DNA of 64,000 nt from the NCBI RefSeq assembly GCF_009827305.1, contig NZ_WTYJ01000001.1:558001-622000 (forward strand), read 5' to 3'. This stretch comes from Croceibacterium xixiisoli (GTDB taxonomy: Bacteria > Pseudomonadota > Alphaproteobacteria > Sphingomonadales > Sphingomonadaceae). This document shows positions 8,679 through 16,068 of the stretch, piece after piece. The position numbers were made by a program, and so were the translations under genes. Below the pieces are notes generated by a model that ran no database searches, was not told where the DNA came from, and was given only the letters and a program-made list of their open reading frames with translations. How positions within the stretch are numbered: the stretch's first letter is position 1; each line of letters begins with the position of its first letter.

Positions 8679-9773
8679 ATGGACGATCAGCATCAGGGCA
8701 CCGATCCGGCGCCTTCCCCCGCCTATGAACCTGCTTCCGCCCGGCTTCTAAGCCCAGGGCGCGTGGCCACGGCGGCGGTGGTCGTGGTGGCCATCGTCGG
8801 GCTGGCGCTGCTGGCGGTGGAACTGACCCGGTTCTTCATGCTGGTCTTTGCCGCCGTGGTGCTGGCAGCGATCTTTGACGCCATTGCCAGTTGGCTGTGC
8901 CGGATTTCGGGCATGCGCCGGTCGATCGCCCTGCTGCTGTCCGTCATCGGCATCATCCTGGTGTTCGTGGCCGCCTTCACCCTGTTCGGTTCGCAGATGG
9001 CGAATGAGATCGACACAATCCGGGAAACCGTGCCTCAAGCGCTGCGGAGCGTCGAAGGTTTCCTGGAACGCTATGGCTGGGGGGACAAGGTGCGCGATCT
9101 GGCGCAGGTCGGCAGCGATGACATGTCGCGGCTGGTGACGCAGGCGGGCGGTTATGCGCTGGCGGCGGGCAGTGGCATGGCGGATTTCCTGCTGGTGCTG
9201 GTCGGCGCGATTTTCCTGGCGGGTGATCCGGCCACCTATCGCCGGGGCTTGCTGTTTCTGATCCCGGCCAAGGCGGAAGACACTGCCGCGCTGGCGCTGG
9301 ACGATGCCTCCAACGGTTTGCGCGGATGGATGATCGGACAGGCGGTATCATCGCTGGTGGTTGCGGCGCTGACCTGGGCCGGTCTGGCGCTGTTGGGCGT
9401 GCCGGCATCGGGCGGGCTGGGGCTAATTGCGGGTCTGCTGGATGTCATTCCCATGGTCGGGCCGGTCATTGCCGGGGTGCCCGCCGTGTTGCTGGCCTTC
9501 ACCGTATCGCCGATGACGGCGCTGTGGACGCTGGTGCTGTTCCTGGTGATCCAGCAGTTGCAGGGCAATTTCCTGCAGCCGATGATCCAGAAACACGCCG
9601 TGGACGTGCCGCCGGCCGTGCTGTTGTTCGCCGTGTTCGCCGCCGGCCTGATGTTCGGTTTCCTGGGCGTGTTGCTGTCGGGACCGCTGACCGTGGTGTT
9701 CTATGTGATGGTGCAGCGCATCTATGTTCGCACCATATTGGGCAAGCCGATCCGGGTGGCGGGCAAGGACTGA
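8679..9773 (+). CDS. AI-2E family transporter (PerM/YdiK type)
   Basis: This is a polytopic inner-membrane protein of 364 residues with about eight helices and an amphipathic loop after the first pairs of helices (NEIDTIRETVPQALRSVEGFL). The family signature region reads GLIAGLLDVIPMVGPVIAGVPAVLLAF and QQLQGNFLQPMIQKHAVDVPP. Family members were first named for autoinducer-2 export, and others act as Na+(Li+)/H+ antiporters; the substrate here cannot be inferred. A second, only distantly similar copy lies at 25589-26782 on the other strand. The gene is convergent with rtcR. Confidence 0.88.
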   Translation: MDDQHQGTDPAPSPAYEPASARLLSPGRVATAAVVVVAIVGLALLAVELTRFFMLVFAAVVLAAIFDAIASWLCRISGMRRSIALLLSVIGIILVFVAAFTLFGSQMANEIDTIRETVPQALRSVEGFLERYGWGDKVRDLAQVGSDDMSRLVTQAGGYALAAGSGMADFLLVLVGAIFLAGDPATYRRGLLFLIPAKAEDTAALALDDASNGLRGWMIGQAVSSLVVAALTWAGLALLGVPASGGLGLIAGLLDVIPMVGPVIAGVPAVLLAFTVSPMTALWTLVLFLVIQQLQGNFLQPMIQKHAVDVPPAVLLFAVFAAGLMFGFLGVLLSGPLTVVFYVMVQRIYVRTILGKPIRVAGKD

Positions 9774-9779
9774 CGCCGC

Positions 9780-11372
9780 TTACTTCCCGGTCGCGCTGCG
9801 CCAGTCGAGCCCGAAACGGGCGAGGTATTTGCGCAGCCGGTCTGCATCATTGGCGCTGGTCCGCTTGGCCAGCGACGCGCTGAACAGCGTTCGGCCGGCT
9901 TCGGACAGGGACCGGCAACTGCGGCACACGCGGATCACCTCGGCCAGCTGCACCCGGTCGAACAGGTCCAGATCGGCGAGCGCGGCCGTGTCCAGCACAT
10001 CGTCCAGAATGGCGGTGCCATCGCGCGCCTGCGATTGCCACAGCCGCCGCAGTCGGGTGATCTCGGCCTCCACCCCATCCACATCAATGCGGCCATGCGG
10101 GCTGAGTGTGGCCATACGGGTGACGCTCGCGGCCAGATCGCGGAAATTGCCGGACCAGGATGCCTCGGGCGATGTGGCAAAGGCCACATAGCGCTGGCGC
10201 GCCTCCCGGTTGAAGCCGGCCAGATCGCCTTCGCGTTCGGCGAAGCGGTCCAGCTCGTAATCCAGATTGGGTTCGACATCTTCCCGCCGGTCGGCAAGAC
10301 CGGGCAGGCGGAAGGTCCAGAGGTTGAGCCGGGCAAACAGATCGTCGCGGAACAGCCCTGCGGCCACGGCATCGCCTAGGTCGCGATTGGTTCCGGCGAT
10401 CAGCTGGAAATCGGAACTGACTTCCGTGTCGGCGCCGACCGGCAGGAAGCGCTTGTCCTCTATCGCGCGCAGGATCATCGCCTGTTCGTCCAGCCCCAGT
10501 TCCCCGATTTCATCCAGGAACAGCATGCCCTTGTCGGCAGCGCGCAGCAGCCCTGGCCGGTCCGCCACGGCCCCGGTGAAGGCGCCCTTGCGGTGGCCGA
10601 ACAGGGCGGACATGGCGCTGTCGCCCTTCAGCGTGGCGCAGTTCACCTCCACGAATGGCCCGGCAATCTGATGCTGCATGCGCTTCAGTTCGTGGATGCG
10701 CCGCGCCAGCTGGCTCTTGCCCGCACCCGTTGGGCCCAGCAGCAGGACAGGCGCGCGCGACCGCAGCGCGACCCGTTCGATTTCCTCGATCATCCGGTTG
10801 AAGGCCGGGTTGCGCGTGGCGATGCCCGATTTCAGGAAGGATGAGCTTTCGGCACTGGCGGCAGCAAAGCGGGTGGCGATGCTGTCATAGCGCGACAGAT
10901 CCAGATCGATCACATCCCAACTGCCCACCGCATCGGCCGCATTGCGGCGGGGGGATGTCTGCAGCAGGCGGCCGGGCAGATAGCGTGCCTCCGTCAGCAG
11001 GAACAGGCAGATCTGCGCCACATGGGTGCCGGTGGTGATGTGGATCAGATAGTCTTCGCTGTCCGGATCGAAGGGTTCCGCGCGGGCGAAGTCCAGCAGC
11101 CTGCCATACACCTCCTCAAAATCCCACGGATTGCGGAATTCCAGTAACCGGCATTCGACATGTGTTTCCGGGGAGACGGAAGTGATGTCTTCCGCCACCT
11201 GATCGGCCAGCCGCTGATGCGCGGGGCCGTGCAGCAGGATGAAGCGATCGACCCGCAGATCTTCATGCATGACCACCCCGACACTGGGGCGCCATTTGTT
11301 CCAGCGGGATGGACCGAATTTGGCGGCATCGAGCGTGGAGCCGAGAAATCCGATGACGGTGGCGGGTCTCAT
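9780..11372 (-). CDS. rtcR: RtcR, sigma54-dependent activator of RNA repair genes
   Basis: RtcR activates the rtc genes together with sigma54-RNA polymerase. In enterobacteria its N-terminal CARF domain responds to RNA fragments with special ends. This 530-residue protein has an N-terminal CARF-like region (about residues 1-175; TVIGFLGSTLD and HITTGTHVAQICLFLLTEA). The AAA+ core follows, with Walker A LGPTGAGKS (about 212-220), the sigma54-contact loop GAFTGA (263-268) and Walker B LFLDEIG (284-290), then a C-terminal DNA-binding helix region. It is transcribed divergently from rsr. A sigma54 promoter in the intergenic region points toward rsr-rtcB-rtcA. All key activator motifs are intact. 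Confidence 0.95.
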   Translation of the reverse strand: MRPATVIGFLGSTLDAAKFGPSRWNKWRPSVGVVMHEDLRVDRFILLHGPAHQRLADQVAEDITSVSPETHVECRLLEFRNPWDFEEVYGRLLDFARAEPFDPDSEDYLIHITTGTHVAQICLFLLTEARYLPGRLLQTSPRRNAADAVGSWDVIDLDLSRYDSIATRFAAASAESSSFLKSGIATRNPAFNRMIEEIERVALRSRAPVLLLGPTGAGKSQLARRIHELKRMQHQIAGPFVEVNCATLKGDSAMSALFGHRKGAFTGAVADRPGLLRAADKGMLFLDEIGELGLDEQAMILRAIEDKRFLPVGADTEVSSDFQLIAGTNRDLGDAVAAGLFRDDLFARLNLWTFRLPGLADRREDVEPNLDYELDRFAEREGDLAGFNREARQRYVAFATSPEASWSGNFRDLAASVTRMATLSPHGRIDVDGVEAEITRLRRLWQSQARDGTAILDDVLDTAALADLDLFDRVQLAEVIRVCRSCRSLSEAGRTLFSASLAKRTSANDADRLRKYLARFGLDWRSATGK

Positions 11373-11375
11373 GAC

Positions 11376-11389
11376 TATCCTGTAGGATA
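11376..11389. promoter_or_regulatory. Short palindrome upstream of rtcR start, possible activator site
   Basis: TATCC-TGTA-GGATA is a 5-bp inverted repeat about 135-145 bp upstream of the -24/-12 promoter of rsr, a usual distance for a sigma54 activator site. It also contains the probable AGGA ribosome site of rtcR on the minus strand, so it may be no more than that. Binding by RtcR is inference only. Confidence 0.25.
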
Positions 11390-11520
11390 AATCACGATCT
11401 CAAGCGATCATAAATTTCCAATGCTGATGACGGGCATGGAATCCGTCGACCGCACCGAAATCAAAAATAATAACAACTATTCAATGGTATGTGATTTTCT
11501 TTCCTCGCTCCGCCAGCAAT

Positions 11521-11535
11521 TGGCACGCCACCTGC
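11521..11535 (+). promoter_or_regulatory. Sigma54 (-24/-12) promoter of the rsr-Y RNA-rtcB-rtcA operon
   Basis: TGGCAC-N5-CTGC matches the RpoN consensus TGGCAC-N5-TTGC at nine of the ten defined bases, with the invariant GG (11522-11523) and GC (11534-11535) exactly 12 bases apart. Transcription would start near 11547, about 110 bases before the rsr ATG at 11660. The divergent gene encodes RtcR, the expected enhancer-binding protein. Together these make an RNA-damage-inducible operon the natural reading. Confidence 0.9.
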
Positions 11536-11659
11536 AATGCTTGTCGCGTCTGCTCCGGTGACATTTCGACCGGGCAGGCAGCGGATCGGTGAAGGGCGGC
11601 CGGAATAGGCTGGCCGCCCGCAACCGAAACAACCGCTGATGGAATGAAGGAATTCGAAC

Positions 11660-13222
11660 ATGGCGAACAAGAGCCTCTTTGCTTCTGCGGTCGCGAAGCT
11701 GCTGCCTGCAGCAGATCGGGTGAACCGCGCAGGTGGCATCGCCTATGGTTATGGCAGCGAACATCTGCTGGCGCAGATGGCCGCGACCGGCACGCTGAGC
11801 GACGGCTTCTATGGCTCCGGCCAGGATCAGCTGGCGCAAGTGCTCGACGCGGCCCGCCAGTGCGATCCGCATTTCGTGGCCCAGGCGGCGCTCTATGCCC
11901 GACAGGCCGGCAAGATGAAGGATATGCCGGCGTTGCTGGCGGCCTTCCTGACGCTGGCCGATCCGGATCTGGCGGTGCGGGTGTTTCCGCGCGTGATCGA
12001 CAATGGCCGCATGCTGCGCAGTTTCGTGCAGATCATGCGATCGGGTCAGGTCGGGCGGACATCGCTGGGCACGCGGCCGAAGCGGCTGGTGCAGAACTGG
12101 CTGGAACAGGCCAGCATGCGCCAGCTGATGCAGGCAGCGACCGGCAAGGATCCGAGCCTGGCCGATGTGATCAAGATGGTGCACCCGCGCCCCGCCGATG
12201 AAAGCCGCAAGGCGTTCTACGGCTGGCTGATCGGGCGGCCCTATGATCTGGCGGCCCTGCCGGCAGAGATTGCCGATTTCGAAGCGTGGAAGCGTGATCC
12301 GTCACGTCCGCTGCCCGATGTGCCGTTCGAATGGCTGACCGCCTTCCCGTTGACGGGGGAACAATGGGCCGTGCTGGCCACCCGCATGGGTTGGCAGGCG
12401 CTGCGCATGAACCTCAACACGCTGGCCCGTCATGGTGCCTTTGCCGTGGCGGGGGTGACGGAACAGGTGGCTGCGCGGCTGGAAGATGCCGATGCCATCG
12501 CCCGTGCCCATGTGCTGCCCTATCAAGTGATGGTGGCGCTGGGCCAGGTGGGTGAAGGTGTACCGCTGCGGGTGCAGGCGGCGCTGGAAACGGCGCTCGA
12601 TCATGCGCTGGCATCGGTCCCGGCCTTCGCCGGCGAGGTGGTGGTGTGCCCCGACGTATCCGGTTCCATGGTGTCGCCCGTGACCGGTTATCGCCAGGGT
12701 GCGGTATCCAAGGTGCGCTGCATCGATGTTGCCGCCCTGGTCGCGGCGGTGGTGCTGCGGTCCAGCCACCAGGCGCGGGTGATGCCGTTCGAGGTGGATG
12801 TGGTTCCGCTGGAGCTCGATCCGTTTGCGCGGGTCGCGGTGAATGCGGCGCGGCTGGCTGCGGTGGGCGGGGGCGGCACGAATGTGTCGGCACCGCTGGC
12901 CCGGCTGAACCGTGAACAGGCCACGCCCGATCTGGTGATCATCGTTTCGGACAATGAAAGCTGGGTCGACAACTGCCGCCACGGCGCCACGCAGGTGATG
13001 AAGGAATGGAAATGGCTGAAGCAGCGCAACCGCAATGCCAAGCTCGTGTGCATCGATATCCAGCCCTATGGCACCAGTCAGGCGCCGGACCGGCCGGAGA
13101 TCATGAATATCGGCGGATTTTCGGATGACGTCTTCACGACGATCGCCCGCTTTGCCCAAGGCGCCAACCCGGCGGGCAAAACGGAAAACTGGGTCGATCG
13201 CGTGAAGCAGATGGAGGTTTGA
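11660..13222 (+). CDS. rsr: Rsr, bacterial Ro60 (TROVE domain) RNA-binding protein
   Basis: Rsr is the bacterial orthologue of the Ro 60-kDa autoantigen, a HEAT-repeat ring that binds Y RNAs and misfolded RNA ends and can tether RNA to exonucleases. The 520-residue product has the TROVE region at about residues 1-320 (for example RVNRAGGIAYGYGSEHLL). The C-terminal von Willebrand A domain has a MIDAS motif DVSGS at about 332-336, plus conserved downstream Thr and Asp residues (GGGGTNVSAP, IVSDNESW). It is the first gene after the sigma54 promoter. Five Y-RNA-like elements, the expected ligands, begin 12 bases after its stop, followed by rtcB. Confidence 0.95.
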   Translation: MANKSLFASAVAKLLPAADRVNRAGGIAYGYGSEHLLAQMAATGTLSDGFYGSGQDQLAQVLDAARQCDPHFVAQAALYARQAGKMKDMPALLAAFLTLADPDLAVRVFPRVIDNGRMLRSFVQIMRSGQVGRTSLGTRPKRLVQNWLEQASMRQLMQAATGKDPSLADVIKMVHPRPADESRKAFYGWLIGRPYDLAALPAEIADFEAWKRDPSRPLPDVPFEWLTAFPLTGEQWAVLATRMGWQALRMNLNTLARHGAFAVAGVTEQVAARLEDADAIARAHVLPYQVMVALGQVGEGVPLRVQAALETALDHALASVPAFAGEVVVCPDVSGSMVSPVTGYRQGAVSKVRCIDVAALVAAVVLRSSHQARVMPFEVDVVPLELDPFARVAVNAARLAAVGGGGTNVSAPLARLNREQATPDLVIIVSDNESWVDNCRHGATQVMKEWKWLKQRNRNAKLVCIDIQPYGTSQAPDRPEIMNIGGFSDDVFTTIARFAQGANPAGKTENWVDRVKQMEV

Positions 13223-13234
13223 ACAGACAGCTTT

Positions 13235-13380
13235 GGGTCACGGCGAATGCCGGGATGGACTACATTTGGTAATGCGCAGGCCGCGGGTTCGAATCCCGCT
13301 CGCCCGGAAACGGGCGGTAGCTCAGCGGTAGAGCAGCGGCCCTTCGGGGATGTCCATACCAACCCTCGTCGCCGTGACCC
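13235..13380 (+). ncRNA. Y RNA-like element 1 with permuted tRNA-like module (YrlA type)
   Basis: The ends pair perfectly over 12 bp (GGGTCACGGCGA with TCGCCGTGACCC). Inside, GGATGGAC pairs with GTCCATACC (one bulge). The distal part is a tRNA in permuted order: T-arm GCGGG-TTCGAAT-CCCGC (13283-13299), acceptor 3' strand CGCCCG, a GAAA tetraloop, acceptor 5' strand CGGGCG, then D-arm GCTC-AGCGGTA-GAGC (13320-13334). GGCC (13279-13282) and GGCC (13338-13341) form the anticodon-stem equivalent that joins it to the Y domain. This matches the known YrlA design, in which a Ro-binding stem carries a tRNA mimic. It starts 12 bases after the rsr stop. Confidence 0.88.
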
Positions 13381-13403
13381 ATGGCGAAGATGACGACACA
13401 ATT

Positions 13404-13485
13404 CGGCGCGGCGAATGCCGGTCGGGACTACATCCTGTAACGATGGGCCTTGGGCCAGTCTCGATCATTTCTCGTCGCCGCGCCG
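13404..13485 (+). ncRNA. Y RNA-like element 2, short form without tRNA-like module
   Basis: This 82-base unit has the closing stem CGGCGCGGCGA/TCGCCGCGCCG (11 bp). A second stem, GGTCGGGAC/GTCTCGATC, is 9 bp including two G-U pairs. The shared motif GGCGAATGCCGG...GGACTACAT is present. Unlike the other four copies it has no T-loop (TTCRAAT-like) sequence. It is therefore a bare Ro-binding Y domain with a small apical region, lying in tandem in the array. Confidence 0.75.
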
Positions 13486-13489
13486 TGGC

Positions 13490-13668
13490 GTTTCAGTCCG
13501 GGCGAATGCTGGTGGGACTACATTGTCACCAGAGAAGGCCTGACGAGTCAAAGCGCCCCCGGCTGGCACCAGGCCTGGATGCTGCCGGGGGAGATGCGGG
13601 TTCGAATCCCGCCGACGACACGTAGCTTAAGGGCCGCGTCTCACCGCTCTTGTCGCTCGGGCTGGAAT
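13490..13668 (+). ncRNA. Y RNA-like element 3, long form with partial tRNA-like module
   Basis: The closing stem pairs 13490-13505 with 13653-13668 (about 16 bp, including G-U pairs). The second stem is GGTGGGAC/GTCTCACC. A T-arm GCGGG-TTCGAAT-CCCGC lies at 13596-13612, followed by GTAGCTTA, which resembles the start of a D-arm. The acceptor-like and D-like parts are degenerate compared with element 1. An extra GC-rich hairpin (CCCCCGGC...GCCGGGGG, about 13556-13590) is inserted before the T-arm, making this the longest copy. Confidence 0.75.
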
Positions 13669-13707
13669 GTTCAGACGTTTCATCGATCAACAGATTGCAG
13701 AATTTTC

Positions 13708-13822
13708 CATGGCGAATGCCGGCAGGACTACATCGGTAACGGCCTTCGGGCTGAGCGGTTCGAACCCGCTCCGGATCCATCCCATGGGTGATCCGGATGT
13801 CCTGCCAAACCTTGTCGCCATG
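13708..13822 (+). ncRNA. Y RNA-like element 4 with T-arm and hairpin, no D-arm
   Basis: The closing stem is CATGGCGA/TCGCCATG and the second stem is GGCAGGAC/GTCCTGCC, both perfect. A T-arm-like hairpin GAGCGG-TTCGAAC-CCGCTC lies at 13753-13771. It is followed by a hairpin from CGGATC to GATCCG in the place of the acceptor stem. A small TTCG-capped hairpin precedes it. No D-arm sequence is seen, so the tRNA-like part is reduced. Confidence 0.75.
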
Positions 13823-13828
13823 ACCGAT

Positions 13829-13972
13829 TGCGCCGGCGAATACTGGCGGGACTACAGGGAGAGCATCTGCCGCAAGGCAGCAGGTCGGTGGTTCAAATCC
13901 ACCTCCGAACGATCGGCAACGGTCCGCCGGGTAGCTCAGCAAATTGTCTCGCCATCCCTCGTCGCCGTGCCA
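13829..13972 (+). ncRNA. Y RNA-like element 5 with tRNA-like module
   Basis: The closing stem centres on CGGCGA (13834-13839) with TCGCCG (13962-13967), and further pairs form if single bases are bulged. The second stem is GGCGGGAC/GTCTCGCC. The module contains the T-arm GGTGG-TTCAAAT-CCACC (13887-13903). An acceptor-like hairpin follows, capped by GCAA (GATCG-GCAA-CGGTC), and then GTAGCTCAGC as in a D-arm. It ends 26 bases before the rtcB ATG, which has its own strong ribosome site. Confidence 0.75.
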
Positions 13973-13998
13973 GTATGATTTTTTGAAGGAGGTCAGTC

Positions 13999-15225
13999 AT
14001 GACCGATACGACTTACGATGTGATGCAGCCCGAAGGGGGCAAGCCGGTGAAGATGTGGACGCGCGGCGTGCCTGTAGAGGATGGCGCTCGGGCCCAGCTG
14101 TCGCGGGCGGCGAAGATGCCGTTCATCTTCAAGCATGTGGCCGCCATGCCCGATGTGCATGTGGGTATCGGTGCCACGGTGGGATCGGTGATCCCGACCA
14201 AGGGCGCGGTGATTCCGGCTGCCGTGGGCGTGGATATCGGCTGCGGCATGATGGCCGCGCGCACATCCCTGATGGCCTCGGACCTGCCCGACAATCTCGA
14301 TGCGATCCGTTCGGCGATCGAGGCTGCCGTACCGCATGGCCGGAGCGTCGGACGGGGCAAGCGCGATGCCGGTGCCTGGGGCAACCCCCCGACCGATATC
14401 GTCGATGCCTGGGCCACGCTGGCGACGCGCTTTCAGCGGATTGCGGACAAATATCCGCGCCTGCGTAACGTGAACCATCTGGTTCACCTCGGCACGCTGG
14501 GGACCGGCAACCACTTCATCGAACTGTGCCTGGATCAGGACCAGCGCGTGTGGGTGATGCTGCATTCCGGATCGCGTGGGGTGGGCAATGCCATCGGCAC
14601 CTATTTCATCGAACTGGCCAAGCAGGATATGCGGAAATGGCACATCAACCTGCCGGATCAGGATCTGGCCTATTTCCCGGAAGGGACCGATCATTTCGAT
14701 GATTATGTCGAAGCGGTCGGCTGGGCCCAGGATTTTGCCGCGCTCAACCGGCGCATGATGATGACCAAGGTCATCGCTGCGCTGCGCGGGCAGATTGCCA
14801 AGCCGTTCGATGCGGAGATGGAGGCGGTGAACTGCCACCACAACTATGTGACGCGCGAACACCATTTTGGTGAAAACGTGCTGGTGACCCGCAAGGGCGC
14901 CGTGCGCGCCGCCAAGGGTGTGCTGGGGATCATTCCGGGTTCGATGGGCGCCAAAAGCTTCATCGTGCGCGGGCTGGGCAATGCGGAAAGCTTCGACAGC
15001 TGTTCGCATGGTGCGGGCCGGGTGATGAGCCGTACCGCCGCCAAGAAGCTGGTCACGCTGGATGAACATATCGCCGACACGGCCGGTGTGTCCTGCCGCA
15101 AGGATGAAAGCGTGATCGATGAAACTCCGCGAGCCTACAAGCCGATCGAAGCCGTGATGGCCGCCCAGGCCGATCTGGTGGAGATTGTCCACACGCTGAA
15201 GCAGGTGGTGTGCGTGAAGGGGTAG
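13999..15225 (+). CDS. rtcB: RtcB, tRNA-splicing/RNA repair ligase (3'-phosphate to 5'-OH)
   Basis: RtcB is a Mn2+- and GTP-dependent ligase that joins 2',3'-cyclic phosphate or 3'-phosphate ends to 5'-OH ends, repairing RNA cut by ribotoxins. The protein has 408 residues. Metal ligands are seen at D79 and C82 (GVDIGCGM), H172 (GTGNHFIEL), H189 (HSGSRGVGN) and H281 (NCHHNYV). The guanylylated histidine is H337 (CSHGAGR). All agree with the family. An AAGGAGGT ribosome site lies just before the ATG, giving it independent translation after the long untranslated Y RNA array. It lies in the operon with rsr upstream and rtcA downstream. Confidence 0.97.
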   Translation: MTDTTYDVMQPEGGKPVKMWTRGVPVEDGARAQLSRAAKMPFIFKHVAAMPDVHVGIGATVGSVIPTKGAVIPAAVGVDIGCGMMAARTSLMASDLPDNLDAIRSAIEAAVPHGRSVGRGKRDAGAWGNPPTDIVDAWATLATRFQRIADKYPRLRNVNHLVHLGTLGTGNHFIELCLDQDQRVWVMLHSGSRGVGNAIGTYFIELAKQDMRKWHINLPDQDLAYFPEGTDHFDDYVEAVGWAQDFAALNRRMMMTKVIAALRGQIAKPFDAEMEAVNCHHNYVTREHHFGENVLVTRKGAVRAAKGVLGIIPGSMGAKSFIVRGLGNAESFDSCSHGAGRVMSRTAAKKLVTLDEHIADTAGVSCRKDESVIDETPRAYKPIEAVMAAQADLVEIVHTLKQVVCVKG

Positions 15226-15259
15226 CCCCCTTCACGCATTCCCGACATCGAGACGAACA

Positions 15260-16068
15260 ATGCAACAGGTGAATGGGGACAGCATCGGCCCGGATGTGCG
15301 GGCAGAGATCGAGCGGCGGCTGGCCGCGATCGAGGCGCAGGAGGACGTGCGCTTTCTGCTGGCGATCGAATCCGGCTCGCGGGCTTGGGGATTCCCTTCG
15401 CCCGATAGCGATTACGATATCCGTTTCATCCATGTGCACCGGCGCGACTGGTATCTCTCGCTGATGCCGGGGCGCGATGTGATCGAACGGCCGATCGTCG
15501 ATGAGATCGATCTGAACGGCTGGGATATCCGCAAGGCGCTGAACCTGCTGTTCAAATCCAACGCCGTCGTCAGCGAATGGATGGAAAGCCCGATCCATTA
15601 TCGGCCGGTGCATCCGGTGATGGCGCGGGTCAGCGCGCTGGCGGACCGGCTGCTCGTGCCGCGCGCCATGGCCTGGCACTATGCCAAGCTGGCCACCAAT
15701 GCGGCCAAGGACTGGCTGGATAGCGACGCTCCGGTGCCGGTGAAGAAGTACTTCTACGCGCTGCGGCCGGCGCTCTGCATTCGGCATATGCGGCTGCATG
15801 GCGGACGACCACCGATGAATTTGCAGCAATTGGTGGCCACGACGGAACTGACTCCGTCGCTGACCGGGATGATCGAAGATTTGGTCGCGGCCAAGGCGGT
15901 ACCAGAGAAAAGAGCAATGGCGCGCGCATGCCCGCTGTGGATGCGCTGATCCGGGATGAAGTGTCGCGGGTGGGCGATCTGCCGGCGGGCACGGTGTCTG
16001 ATGCGGATGTCGCGGAAGCCCAGGCGATTTTTCGCGATCTGGTGAATATGGAATGGTGTGATGATTGA
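15260..16068 (+). pseudogene. Predicted nucleotidyltransferase (COG3541/YcgL type), frameshifted near the C-terminus
   Basis: The product has a polymerase-beta-type nucleotidyltransferase core: GS at residues 39-40 and metal-binding D51 and D53 in DSDYD. The uninterrupted frame stops at 15949 (229 codons). The -1 frame from about 15901 then continues without a stop to 16068. It gives TREKSNGARMPAVDALIRD and a further 37 residues, which looks like the usual C-terminus of the family. One base appears to be missing around 15898-15901 (GCGGTACC). The restored frame ends overlapping the rtcA start by 8 bases, as expected of an operon gene. It is either a real mutation or an assembly error; the catalytic core is intact in both cases. 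The substrate is unknown, plausibly RNA 3' ends given the context. Confidence 0.75.

Noticed and set aside
9326-9883. Gly/Ala-rich frame inside the AI-2E gene
   Set aside because: Out-of-frame reading of membrane helices; no start signal or domain.
13280-13340. A complete ordinary tRNA gene, suggested by intact T-arm and D-arm
   Set aside because: The arms are in reversed order, the acceptor is closed by GAAA and no anticodon loop exists between them; it is a permuted tRNA-like domain.
13222-13998. Short open frames on both strands between rsr and rtcB (for example 13350-13625, 13450-13791 and 13526-13942)
   Set aside because: They run through paired stems of the Y RNA elements, lack ribosome sites and share no frame between the repeated copies; the region is structural RNA.
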